Notes under the pieces: model-generated
Told to the model about the DNA's origin: nothing
Seen by the model: only the letters and a program-made list of their open reading frames with translations
Database searches by the model: none
In this document: piece by piece, positions 22,142 to 30,286 of the stretch
Position numbering within the stretch: the first letter of the stretch is position 1
Layout: every line of letters starts with the position of its first letter
Assembly (NCBI GenBank): GCA_963799245.1
Contig: CAWCWN010000003.1
Span: forward strand, 186,001-250,000
Source: CAWCWN01 sp963799245
GTDB lineage: Bacteria > Chloroflexota > Ktedonobacteria > Ktedonobacterales > Ktedonobacteraceae
DNA length: 64,000 nucleotides
Direction of reading: 5' to 3'
Made by a program: the position numbers and the translations under genes

Positions 22142-23380
22142 ATGAAAGTGGTACGCGGCTACAAGACCGAACTGGACTTGAATAACGAGCAACGCACGGC
22201 ATGTGTGAAGCATGCGGGGGCTGCACGATTTGCCTACAACTGGGGCCTTGCTCGTTCGATTGAGGTCTACCGTACCACTGGCACACGTCCCAATGCTATT
22301 GCTCTGCACAAGGAACTGAACGCCTTAAAGCGTACTTCGTTTGCTTGGATGTACGAGGTGTCTAAATGCGCACCACAAGAGGCGTTGAGAGACTTAGACA
22401 ACGCCTACAAGCAGTTCTTCCGACGTGTCGAACGCAAGAAGCAAGGCAAATGGAAAGGCAAGCTTGGGTTTCCGACTTTCAAGAAGAAGAGCAAAGGTAT
22501 CGGCTCATTCCGCTTAACAGGCTCCATCAAGATTTTTGAGAAAAGCGTACAATTGCCGCGTCTCGGTACCGCACGCTTGCATGAGAAACAGTACATTCCC
22601 ACCGATGCCAAGATACTGAATGCGACCGTAAGCGAACAGGCCGGACGTTGGTTTGTCAGTATCCAGGTAGAAGAGGAACAAGAGAAACCTGTCACGACAG
22701 CTACGTCAGCTATCGGTGTGGACTTAGGCATCAAGACGCTTGCGACCTGCTCGGATGGGATGATCTTTGCTAATCCACGCGCTTTAAAGCATGCTCAAAA
22801 GAAATTGCGACGCTTAGAGCGGCAAAAATCACGGCGCAAGAAAGGCAGCAAGAACCGCGCTAAGACCTGCAAGCGCATCACCAAGACGCATGCACGCATT
22901 GCCAATATCCGCAAGGACGCGGCTCATAAGCTCACAAGTCATCTTGCCAAGCATCACGCCTTAATTGCTATTGAAGACCTGCACGTTTCCGGCATGCTTA
23001 AAAACCACAAGCTTGCTCAGGCGGTCAGTGATAGCAACTTTGGCGAAATTAGACGACAACTTGAGTACAAAGCCGCATGGCACGGTGTTCACCTGGTCAC
23101 AGTAGACCGCTTCTACCCATCAAGCCAGACCTGCTCAGGTTGTGGGTGGGTGCATGAGGAGCTCACGCTTGCAGATCGTACCTTCATCTGCAAAGAATGC
23201 GGCCTGGTGCTCGACCGTGATTTCAACGCGGCTATCAATGTAAAGATCGTGGCGGTAAGTTCTATCGACACACAAAACGCTTGTGGAGCGGCTAGCGCTG
23301 GCACACTCAACGGAGTGTGTGAAACTAGCCGCGTTGAAGCAGGAACCAACCATCTTTGTGGCATGTCCACAAAAGTCTAA
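22142..23380 (+). CDS. tnpB: TnpB RNA-guided nuclease (IS607-associated)
   Basis: 412 residues, intact. The N-terminal OrfB_IS605-type region carries GAARFAYNWGLA. RuvC I is AIGVDLGIKTLAT (Asp about 198), RuvC II is LIAIEDLHVSGM (Glu about 280), a Cys4 zinc ribbon (TCSGCG and ICKECG) spans about 331-357, and RuvC III is LDRDFNAAINV (Asp about 362). All three catalytic acidic residues are present, so the enzyme should be active. TnpB proteins use an omega-RNA from the element's right end to cut DNA next to a TAM, which keeps the element in the population. The last 40 codons overlap the probable omega-RNA scaffold, which constrains the C-terminus. Confidence 0.94.
   Translation: MKVVRGYKTELDLNNEQRTACVKHAGAARFAYNWGLARSIEVYRTTGTRPNAIALHKELNALKRTSFAWMYEVSKCAPQEALRDLDNAYKQFFRRVERKKQGKWKGKLGFPTFKKKSKGIGSFRLTGSIKIFEKSVQLPRLGTARLHEKQYIPTDAKILNATVSEQAGRWFVSIQVEEEQEKPVTTATSAIGVDLGIKTLATCSDGMIFANPRALKHAQKKLRRLERQKSRRKKGSKNRAKTCKRITKTHARIANIRKDAAHKLTSHLAKHHALIAIEDLHVSGMLKNHKLAQAVSDSNFGEIRRQLEYKAAWHGVHLVTVDRFYPSSQTCSGCGWVHEELTLADRTFICKECGLVLDRDFNAAINVKIVAVSSIDTQNACGAASAGTLNGVCETSRVEAGTNHLCGMSTKV
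23230..23350 (+). ncRNA. Probable omega-RNA scaffold at the 3' end of tnpB
   Basis: Within and just beyond the tnpB 3' end lies a strong two-step hairpin. The outer stem gcggctag (23288-23295) pairs with ctagccgc (23325-23332), and the inner stem cacactc (23302-23308) pairs with gagtgtg (23313-23319) with an aacg loop. It is followed by ttgaagcaggaa, a motif common just before the guide in TnpB omega-RNAs. The guide would come from flanking DNA after the right end. The 5' limit is a guess. Confidence 0.55.
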
Positions 23381-23383
23381 GTA

Positions 23384-23620
23384 TTGGAGAACGGAACGGT
23401 TCCCAATCCTCATCTGAAAGCGGTGATCGTGGAGGTGGTCGAGAACCAAATTCGTGACGGCGATCATCTCGAAACACGGCAGACGTTCGAACGACTCCTG
23501 GCAGCAGGATATGCGCGGGAGCAGGCCGTGGAGATGATTGGGTCTGTTGTCGTGGAAGAAATTTGGGTCATGCAAACGGCATGTGCCTGGACGGCGAAAG
23601 ATGATATGGCAATGGGGCGC
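23384..23620 (+). pseudogene. Fragment of a small conserved hypothetical protein
   Basis: The frame from TTG 23384 reads NPHLKAVIVEVVENQIRDGD, then ETRQTFERLLAAGYAREQAVEMIGS and VVVEEIW. This resembles a short helical bacterial protein family of unknown function, usually with a few dozen more residues after VEEIW. Here the likeness stops at about 23575, and the open frame beyond is antisense to the GH13 gene. The 5' end is missing, probably because the IS607 element inserted there. Confidence 0.5.
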
Positions 23621-23643
23621 GAATCATCGCGTCCCATTGCCAT
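23606..23643. terminator. Strong palindrome between convergent ends
   Basis: The 17-bp arms (atggcaatggggcgcga and tcgcgtcccattgccat, one G-T pair) enclose the loop atca. It overlaps the stop codon of the GH13 gene (23624-23626) and lies at the end of the + strand fragment, so it could stop transcription from both sides. No U-tract follows on either strand, so function is not certain. Confidence 0.5.
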
Positions 23644-25285
23644 CGCAGCGCCATACTTGCATTCCGGCATCCGGCAGATCAGACAAAGACAGCACTCCAT
23701 ATTCTATCAGTGTTTCCGCGCCAGAAATGATGTCGGTCCAGACACTTCCATCGGGCAGACCGCCGTGTTGCACAGGCAGCGCCTCTACCCCATCTGCCGC
23801 GCGGCGGACTACCACGATCAAACGTTCCGTGGGGGCTTCGCGCAGGAAAGCCAGCGTCTGGCCAGCCGCATAGAGTATCTGGAAGCCACCATGACCCAGA
23901 GCGGGTGATGTGCGCCGCAGGCGGATGAGCTTCTGGTAGAACTCGCGCCGCCCAACATTCCACTCACCCTCATCCCAGATCATACAGCGGCGGCAATCAG
24001 GGTCGTTGCCGCCGACCATGCCGATCTCGTCGCCGTAGTAGACGCTGGGAACGCCGGGAAAGGTGAAGAGCAACGTGGCTGCGATGCGAGCGAGAGTTTC
24101 ATCTTCACCGACGATTGTTTGAATGCGCCGCGTATCATGGCTGCCGAGCAGGTTAAACTGCTGCGTGGCAATTTGCCAGGGGATCGCGGCGAGAAATGCG
24201 CGCCACTGAGCCGCCAACGCCTCCACCGGCAGCATATCCGGCATCTCCGACCCCCAGGCCAGCGACGGATCGAAGCCGACCAGCCACTGTTGAAGCGGAA
24301 CGCTGAAGCCCCGATAGTTCATCGTCGCATCCAGTTCATCCCCTTGTAATTGTGCTGACCCGTCGAAGAAATGTTCCCCAAGGAGATAGGCATGGGGCGA
24401 CACCGACTTGACGGCCCGGCGCAGGCCGCGCCCAACCTTCTGTCCAAGCTGGCTTTCACCCTGACGTGCCAGCATATTCGCCACATCCACGCGCCAGCCA
24501 TCAATGCGAAACGGCGGGCGCAACCAGTAGCGCGCGATCGAGTCTTCGCCCGCGTACATTGCTTCACGCAGGCGCAAGCTTCGGTAGTTCAGTTTGGGAA
24601 GGCTGCGCACACCGAGCCAGGTCTCATATTCGTCTGGGCGTTTGTAGAAGGTGAAAAATTCGGCGCTCGGGGCATGGGGATCAGCCTGCGCTGCGAGAAA
24701 CCAGGGATGCTCAGAACTGCAATGATTGGGGGCAAGATCGAGCAGAAGCTTCATGGCTCGTTCGTCGAGAGCTTCGCGCAGCGCCATCAACGCCTCGTCA
24801 CCTCCAAAGTGAGCATCGACCCGTTTGTAATCCACAGTATCGTATTTGTGGTTGCTCAGCGACGCGAAAATTGGCGTGAGATAGAGAGCATCCACGCCGA
24901 GATCCTGCAGGTAATCCAGATGCTGGATGATGCCACAGAGATCGCCGCCGAAGAATTCGACGCCACCCGACTCACGATGCGGGCGCGGAAACGCTCCCCA
25001 GGGACGTGCGATCACGGGCTTCCCGTAACACAGGTACTCATGCTCGCGCACATTGTTAAAGAGATCGCCATCGGCGAACCGATCGGGAAAAATCTGGTAG
25101 AAGACGCTATCATGCACCCAGGTCGGCGCGTGGTAATGGGCAAGAATGCGGTAATCCGTTGCGTCGGTCGGCGTATAACGCACCATGCCAGCAGCGGTTA
25201 GCCTGTCCTGGCTACTTTGCTCATCCGTGATCTTTAGCGAACGGATATGAGAAGTAGCCAGAACAGGGATAGAAACGTTTCTCAT
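23624..25285 (-). CDS. GH13 alpha-amylase-family glucosidase (MalZ/neopullulanase-like), 5' end replaced
   Basis: 553 residues. The catalytic barrel starts at WVHDSVFYQIFPDRFADG (about residue 56). The four GH13 regions are present: LLLDLAPNHC, GWRVDVANM (nucleophile Asp), LLGEHFFDG (acid Glu) and LLGSHDTRR (His-Asp). The likely role is hydrolysis of maltodextrins or small alpha-glucans in the cytoplasm, since no signal peptide is seen. The first 55 residues do not form the usual N-terminal beta-sandwich (about 110-120 residues). The ATG at 25285 lies inside sequence derived from an IS605 tnpB remnant, so an insertion removed the original 5' end and supplied a start codon. It may be a non-expressed remnant or a shortened functional enzyme. 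Confidence 0.85.
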   Translation of the reverse strand: MRNVSIPVLATSHIRSLKITDEQSSQDRLTAAGMVRYTPTDATDYRILAHYHAPTWVHDSVFYQIFPDRFADGDLFNNVREHEYLCYGKPVIARPWGAFPRPHRESGGVEFFGGDLCGIIQHLDYLQDLGVDALYLTPIFASLSNHKYDTVDYKRVDAHFGGDEALMALREALDERAMKLLLDLAPNHCSSEHPWFLAAQADPHAPSAEFFTFYKRPDEYETWLGVRSLPKLNYRSLRLREAMYAGEDSIARYWLRPPFRIDGWRVDVANMLARQGESQLGQKVGRGLRRAVKSVSPHAYLLGEHFFDGSAQLQGDELDATMNYRGFSVPLQQWLVGFDPSLAWGSEMPDMLPVEALAAQWRAFLAAIPWQIATQQFNLLGSHDTRRIQTIVGEDETLARIAATLLFTFPGVPSVYYGDEIGMVGGNDPDCRRCMIWDEGEWNVGRREFYQKLIRLRRTSPALGHGGFQILYAAGQTLAFLREAPTERLIVVVRRAADGVEALPVQHGGLPDGSVWTDIISGAETLIEYGVLSLSDLPDAGMQVWRCDGNGTR

Positions 25286-25553
25286 GGTACAGGTACTTCA
25301 TTTTCATCTCAGGATGTCTTTGACGGAGCTGGTGCGTGGTGTCGATAGTGGCGAGGAAAGCATGGACCACCCTGAATGGACTGGCTGTGTAGCGCAAAAC
25401 GGCCCTTTGCGGCTTTCTGCAATGTATCGCGTCCCGGCCATTTGATATGGCTCATACGCGCTTCTCTGTGCAGGTCGCAACAGAGGTTCCACACCTGTGC
25501 TACTTCCATTGAGCAGTCTTTAGGCGTTTGAATTGCATGGATGACAGGCGATG

Positions 25554-26865
25554 GTGACTGTTCAAAGATTGGTAGAAGAGGGAAGAGAAGGGAAAAGAAG
25601 TAGCCATCCCTTGCGAGCAGTGGAGCTATTCGATCAGGCTTGCCAGGTTGGCTCCGCCCGTGGTAAGGAAGTTGCCACACCAAGCCAGCAGACGACTGAC
25701 ACGCAGAGCGTTAGCAGGAACTTTATAGCCACGCATCGTACGATAGCGTTCTTTGATCCACCACCCAATCGCCCGTTCGCAGGCATTATTGGTGCCATCG
25801 AAGTGCTCCTGGTCCTCATGACTCTCATTCCATGTGCGATAGCGCGTGAGGCGGTTCCAGAGGTTCCACCGGTCCAGAAACAAGAGACGTAAGCGATAGG
25901 CCAGTGACGCTCGTCCTCCTTTAGATGGAGGGGCGGATTGCAAATAGCGCCGGTGCATCTGTTCCAGCTCGGTGACCTCTTTGGGCTGGCGGCTCACGAT
26001 GAGTTGGCCGAGCCGCAAGAGATCGGCCTCTGCTTGGGCAGGGGTGACTCCGCAGGCCAAGAGGGAGCCATCCGCATCTTGGGCGACCTGCGGACGCCAC
26101 TCCTCAATGAGCTCCTCGGTATTGCGCTTGACATGGCTTTTACAGACTTGGTGCACCAGTCCCAGCTCATCGGCCACCGTTTTGAAGCCATCGGCATCAT
26201 CGCTGACCAGGACCTGTGCTCCCACACTCGTGGCAATGGGCTCCATCCACTCTTTGAGGGCCTTGGTATCTTCCGCCTTCAGCTCATCGATGGTCAAGAC
26301 CAGCCCAGCAATCGCATCGACTGAGAGTCCCAGGTGCAACCACTGGCCTGCACACTTCACGCTGGTCAGATCTCCTCCCACCGCTTTGGTTTTCACAGCG
26401 CCAAAGACCTGCTCCCGTTTCATTCCCGGAATGCGTCGGGCGGCGGCTTGCACCGTGTTGTAGACTTCCGTTTTCGAGAGTGGCACTCCTAGACTTTCCA
26501 ACGCTAACGAGACGGCTCCATAGCTGAGTCCCAACAGGTACAACATCACCGCCAGCCCCTTGACCCGATCTGAGGTGTGTGCCTGACTCACCCCCTTTGG
26601 ATACACCCGAAACGTCCGCCCACATTTGAGACAGCGGTACCGATACGCTTCAACTTGCTGATGTCTTGTGTCTCTGAGCGCTTTCTTCACTGGCTGATGG
26701 AGGTGTAATCGCTTACTTCCACACCCTGCATATCCACATTCTGATGGTTCGGAGATCTCTTTGGGGTTCACTTTTGACAACAGCAAGTGCAAACGCATGG
26801 CTTTTTTCCCTCCCTTTTTTCTTCCCCTTAGTTTACCCCAGTTTTACCACTTTGTGAACAGTCAC
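25554..26865 (-). mobile_element. Insertion sequence with zinc-ribbon DDE transposase, 7-bp target duplication
   Basis: The 1312-bp element has imperfect inverted repeats: left gtgactgttcaaagattgg at 25554, and the right end reads tgaacagtcac at 26855-26865. It is flanked by ggcgatg at 25547-25553 and 26866-26872. It interrupts the tnpB remnant and contains one intact transposase. The family was not determined. Confidence 0.85.
25626..26798 (-). CDS. DDE transposase with N-terminal zinc ribbon
   Basis: 390 residues. Two cysteine pairs (CGYAGCGS and YRCLKCGRTF, about residues 21-62) suggest a zinc ribbon that binds the element ends. A putative DDE core follows: GGDLTSVKC (Asp, about 142), VLVSDDADGFK (Asp, about 198), and NNACERAIGWWIKERYRTMRGY (Glu, about 340). 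The last motif resembles ISL3/IS1-like and MULE-like enzymes. No frameshift or stop is seen. The start ATG 26798 (MRLHLLLSKVNPKEI) lies 67 bp inside the right end. It is likely active, and the element looks recently inserted given its exact target duplication. Confidence 0.82.
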   Translation of the reverse strand: MRLHLLLSKVNPKEISEPSECGYAGCGSKRLHLHQPVKKALRDTRHQQVEAYRYRCLKCGRTFRVYPKGVSQAHTSDRVKGLAVMLYLLGLSYGAVSLALESLGVPLSKTEVYNTVQAAARRIPGMKREQVFGAVKTKAVGGDLTSVKCAGQWLHLGLSVDAIAGLVLTIDELKAEDTKALKEWMEPIATSVGAQVLVSDDADGFKTVADELGLVHQVCKSHVKRNTEELIEEWRPQVAQDADGSLLACGVTPAQAEADLLRLGQLIVSRQPKEVTELEQMHRRYLQSAPPSKGGRASLAYRLRLLFLDRWNLWNRLTRYRTWNESHEDQEHFDGTNNACERAIGWWIKERYRTMRGYKVPANALRVSRLLAWCGNFLTTGGANLASLIE

Positions 26866-26917
26866 GGCGATGCAGTTGGTAGACATGCACGGTGTTCATG
26901 TGGTAGAGTATACCACT

Positions 26918-26998
26918 ATGGAAAATGGCTTGCAAGCGGGTAAAACGAGGTATACCCACTATTCAATAGCCTATTACTTCGTATGGATCCCCAAGTGA
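26918..26998 (+). pseudogene. IS200/IS605 TnpA N-terminal remnant
   Basis: ATG 26918 opens a 26-codon frame ending TRYTHYSIAYYFVWIPK before TGA. This matches the first beta-strand of Y1 HUH transposases. The catalytic HUH motif and tyrosine are missing. It points away from the tnpB remnant, as in divergent IS605 elements, so the two are probably parts of one old element. Confidence 0.65.
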
Positions 26999-27080
26999 GG
27001 AATGCATTGGCATAATCTGATTGCCACTTTTCTTGCATGGGAAAGAATGCTTGAAATGAGGTAATCGGGAGAACAAATAG

Positions 27081-27108
27081 TTGCTTTTTTGTCTCTTTGA
27101 GTTATGAT
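27081..27108 (+). promoter_or_regulatory. Possible promoter of the Wadjet operon
   Basis: TTGCTT (27081-27086) and TATGAT (27103-27108) are spaced by 16 bp, in an A/T-rich stretch about 65-80 bp before the first jet gene. The -35 match is poor, so this is tentative. Nothing else is seen between the TnpA remnant and the operon. Confidence 0.3.
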
Positions 27109-27191
27109 TAGGATCGGCGTCAGCATATAACAGCATAGAATGGCGCAGAGACACAAGCTCAGGTTTAAGGAGATTGCAAAGAAAAGTGAGT

Positions 27192-28841
27192 ATGAATGGC
27201 TCTAACCAGTACGACAGCAACAATATGGACCTGATTGAGCAAAAACCATTGGTTGGTACACAAAATGCTCAGGCGCAAGACATGCTTACTCATGCAGGTA
27301 TCTCATCCGCCTCTACCTTCAATCTGACTGACCGATTACCAATTTTTAGCTATCTCGTTAACTCAAATCGGATACGCTGGTATCGTGTGATCATGCGCGT
27401 CTTTCTCCATCATCACCGTGAGTTGTATCGCTACCAACTGACTGCCCAGGAAATACGTGACGCGGTACGCACAACTTTCGATCCCGAGTATCCACTTGAG
27501 CAATGCCAGAATGATCTAGCGGCTCTTAAGGAATGGGGGAATATCACGACCATCTATGACTCTAGCCGCGCCACCTCTATCACCAGTTTCCTCTCACCTG
27601 CGCTTCTCTACCAGGCAACACCGGAAGCTATTGCTGTCGAGACGTTTCTTGAAGAGCAGACTCACGCAAATAGTGGTAAGGGTGCTCTACGCCAGGGTGA
27701 CCTGCCCCGGCTGTGGAGCTCGCTGCAAAATCTCGACGAAATGTTATCGCTATCTCCCGCTAAACTTACGCCTAAGCGGGAAGCCGAGATCGCAGAAGAA
27801 TGGCAACGAGCCTTTGAGGTATGGAATGCCATGGCTCGTGAGGCAGCCCAATATCTTGCCAATATGATCAATGCCGCCCAGCAAAGTCGGCCCGACCTGG
27901 AAGCATACCAGGCCTATAAGGCTGCGGTAGTAGCATATGTTCATGGTTTCGCACAGGCTCTTACACAGTATAGCCGTCGTGTGCGTGAACTGCTCTCCGA
28001 GTGGGCTAAAACGGAATTGCAGGAGCGATTGATCGAGATTGTCTCGCAGTACCTCGAACCACCCACGCCAACCCTCGAGAATAAACGGACAAGGGAAGAG
28101 TTGATGCAGGAGGCTCGTAACCAGGTGGAAGCAGTGACGAACTGGTTTGCCGAGGGGAAGAATGCCAATTCCTTTCGCCGTAATGCCCTGGCTGAAGTGG
28201 ACAAAGTTGTTCGCCGGGCATCTGCCCTGTCTGCCATATCCAAATCTAATGCCAATTACGCTACCAACCTGAATATGTTGGCTCAGCAACTACTCGCGGC
28301 GAAAGATGGTAAATCAGCACAGCAACTGTTCTCTCTGGCCTTTGCCAATCTTTTGCCTGTCCATCTACCTGAAAGCCTCGCTGGTTCCCCCAGTGCCGCT
28401 CACGATGCTGGTAAACCGGGTGCATGGCAGGAGCCGCCAGCGATTAACCTCCGGTTGCGGCCTGTCAGTCGTATGTATCGTGGCGATCCACTCATGGAAG
28501 ACCCTGTCATTGATAGTAGCGCCATCATTCATGACCTGATCACGCAACACGAGGCGCGGCTCAGGGAGCAGAGCCTGCGCTTTGTCCAGCTCTTCGCTGG
28601 AAGCCATCTTAATATTGGGACCATCGAAGACATTTCTGCTGAAGACCGTGCAGTATTGACTGAGGTGATCGATAACTGCCTGGGCAACGGAAGTCATCAA
28701 TACAAAGCGCCTGATGGTTCAACGATTGTCCTGCTCAACCCTGAAGAGACAACCTACACGATACTTCGCTCGATTGATGGGATGCTGCTCCTACCACGCT
28801 ATCATTTGCAACGGCTGGAAATGGATGAGGTAGCTGTATGA
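27192..28841 (+). CDS. jetA: Wadjet JetA-type subunit (DUF2397/TIGR02677)
   Basis: About 549 residues, the first of four tightly packed genes. The N-terminal winged-helix-like region (LPIFSYLVNSNRIRWYRVI, then HHRELYRYQLTAQEIRDAV) and the long helical middle (RRVRELLSEWAKTELQERL, then YLEPPTP) match DUF2397. This is the kleisin-like partner of the SMC ATPase in JetABCD systems, which recognise and cleave circular plasmid DNA. The start is uncertain: TTG 27174, GTG 27186 and ATG 27192 are in frame, and AAGGAG lies at 27167-27172; ATG 27192 is taken here. It ends with an ATGA overlap with the next gene. No damage is visible. Confidence 0.85.
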   Translation: MNGSNQYDSNNMDLIEQKPLVGTQNAQAQDMLTHAGISSASTFNLTDRLPIFSYLVNSNRIRWYRVIMRVFLHHHRELYRYQLTAQEIRDAVRTTFDPEYPLEQCQNDLAALKEWGNITTIYDSSRATSITSFLSPALLYQATPEAIAVETFLEEQTHANSGKGALRQGDLPRLWSSLQNLDEMLSLSPAKLTPKREAEIAEEWQRAFEVWNAMAREAAQYLANMINAAQQSRPDLEAYQAYKAAVVAYVHGFAQALTQYSRRVRELLSEWAKTELQERLIEIVSQYLEPPTPTLENKRTREELMQEARNQVEAVTNWFAEGKNANSFRRNALAEVDKVVRRASALSAISKSNANYATNLNMLAQQLLAAKDGKSAQQLFSLAFANLLPVHLPESLAGSPSAAHDAGKPGAWQEPPAINLRLRPVSRMYRGDPLMEDPVIDSSAIIHDLITQHEARLREQSLRFVQLFAGSHLNIGTIEDISAEDRAVLTEVIDNCLGNGSHQYKAPDGSTIVLLNPEETTYTILRSIDGMLLLPRYHLQRLEMDEVAV

Positions 28842-30262
28842 GCGAAAAGAAAGCAATTCAAGCAGTAGATAATACGTTATTAGAAGAGAAGGGACCAGCG
28901 ACTGCTGAAGTCCAAGAACATACGCTGATCAATCGGACATCGCTGCTGACAACTTCTCGCAGCCGAGCATTTACTGCTGACCTGATGAAAGCACACCTGG
29001 CATTGATCGAAAGGGAAGTACTCCTCCCCAAACAAAGCGACCTGTTCCGCCTGGTAAAACATCATTTTTATGCATTGCAGTCCTGGCATGACCAACATAC
29101 TGGATGGCGTATTCAACGTGATACCAATGCTATTCGCCTAATACGTCACCTCAGTGCAACCACTCCAGGCTATCTCTATGACCGACTGAAGGATCCTGGT
29201 GATTTTGCTTGCCTGACCTGGATTCTCTGGTTTGCTGAGAATCGGCAGCTCACGGGACGTGGCAATAGCCAGCAGTTCTTGCTTTCTCAATTAGCAGAGC
29301 AGATCCAGGATCAATCTGTCTCAGGACAAGACAATGAGCGCAAGTTTGATTTCCGCAGAGCGACAGACCGCTATAGCATTCAACGCGCCCTCCAATACCT
29401 GGAAGACCTGGGTGGCTTACAACTGGTCGACGGACAGACGCGCGAATGGGTTGAGCAGACAGCTGATGCTGACGTTTTGTACGAGTTCACCGCTGTGATC
29501 CATTCGCTCGTTGCCGCATTCAATCCACAGTTCGTGTTGTCGGTCGCCGAGCAGTTACGTAACCGAATGACAGCTCTCCAGCCAACACTGCTCCCAGATG
29601 CTGCCGCCACATCCGCCCTGGTACGTGCCTGGCGTACATTGCTGCTCGGCCCAGCACTGTTCAGGTTTGACGATTCCACAGCTTTTGCCGCATTATTAGC
29701 ACATGTTGACGCGGTAGCCAACGAACTACTCGAAACTTTTGGCTGGCTGCTGGATATCCAGCGGGATTACGCCTGCATTGTCCGCGCTAGCGGTATGGGT
29801 GCAGGCCCGGTCACCAGCCTGACTCCTTACGGAACCAACGATCAAATTGCGATGCTCCTGTGCAAGGCTATCAGGGATCAGCTCAAATCCGCTATGTGGG
29901 CGCCGCCTGATCCATATGGTTGTTTGCACATCACAACAGAAGATATGACAGAATTATTTTATACTGTTCGCGAACGCTATGGCGAGAACTGGGGGAGTGA
30001 AGCCCGCAGTAAAAGCTCCCGTAGTCTGCTGAACGAGGTCTATAGGAAAATGCGACAGATTGGTCTCTTGCGTGGGCCCGATGAAGCAGGAGATATACTG
30101 GTGTTGCCAACTGCTGCTCGTTATACTGCAATGTATGATCAGGGCAACCAGGAAACTGAGAAGCGGACTCGTTCCAAAGCGCACTCAAAGAGTGTAGCGA
30201 AAGCAGTCGCCACTAGTGGCGACTCATTGTGGTCAGCAAATTTGGATGAGGCAAAACGATAA
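28838..30262 (+). CDS. jetB: Wadjet JetB-type subunit (DUF2398/TIGR02678)
   Basis: 474 residues. SRAFTADLMKAHLALIEREV, then DLFRLVKHHFYALQSWHDQHTGW and the helix-rich LLRKL-like core (FDFRRATDRYSIQRALQYLEDLGGLQLVDG) match DUF2398. This is the KITE-like winged-helix partner that links the kleisin-like protein to the SMC ATPase heads. Its ATG overlaps the jetA stop (ATGA), so translation is probably coupled. The C-terminal 40 residues are basic and low in complexity (KRTRSKAHSKSVAKAV), a likely flexible DNA-contacting tail. A 24-bp gap with aagaggaaag leads to the ATPase gene. Confidence 0.88.
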   Translation: MSEKKAIQAVDNTLLEEKGPATAEVQEHTLINRTSLLTTSRSRAFTADLMKAHLALIEREVLLPKQSDLFRLVKHHFYALQSWHDQHTGWRIQRDTNAIRLIRHLSATTPGYLYDRLKDPGDFACLTWILWFAENRQLTGRGNSQQFLLSQLAEQIQDQSVSGQDNERKFDFRRATDRYSIQRALQYLEDLGGLQLVDGQTREWVEQTADADVLYEFTAVIHSLVAAFNPQFVLSVAEQLRNRMTALQPTLLPDAAATSALVRAWRTLLLGPALFRFDDSTAFAALLAHVDAVANELLETFGWLLDIQRDYACIVRASGMGAGPVTSLTPYGTNDQIAMLLCKAIRDQLKSAMWAPPDPYGCLHITTEDMTELFYTVRERYGENWGSEARSKSSRSLLNEVYRKMRQIGLLRGPDEAGDILVLPTAARYTAMYDQGNQETEKRTRSKAHSKSVAKAVATSGDSLWSANLDEAKR

Positions 30263-30286
30263 CCCAGGGAAGAGGAAAGAGAAAAC

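Larger units (their letters stand above)
21525..23392 (+). mobile_element. IS607-type element (TnpA serine recombinase + TnpB nuclease)
   Basis: The two genes are arranged as in IS607: a small serine recombinase, then tnpB starting one base after the tnpA stop. There are no terminal inverted repeats or long target duplications, as expected for the family, so the ends are approximate. The right end carries the hairpin and gaagcaggaa motif seen at omega-RNA ends. It sits immediately after the target duplication of the IS4-like element and appears to interrupt a small gene at 23384. Confidence 0.8.
25255..26899 (-). pseudogene. IS605-type tnpB 5' remnant, split by a later IS
   Basis: Joining 26899-26866 to 25546 (removing the IS and one target copy) gives MNTVHVYQLHRLSSMQFKRL, then AQVWNLCCDLHREARMSH, KWPGRDTLQKAAKGRFALH and HPEMKMKYLYHEKRFYP, the N-terminus of an OrfB/TnpB protein. 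One-base frameshifts occur near 25510 and 25370. The likeness ends at about 25255, where the GH13 gene takes over. About 120 of 400 residues survive and the RuvC part is absent. Confidence 0.75.

Noticed and set aside
24371..25201. 276-residue + strand frame
   Set aside because: It is antisense to the GH13 gene, whose catalytic motifs are on the minus strand.
26866..26915. tRNA-like string (gcagttggtagacatgcacgg)
   Set aside because: No acceptor stem or T-arm can be formed, and the bases encode the start of the tnpB remnant on the minus strand.
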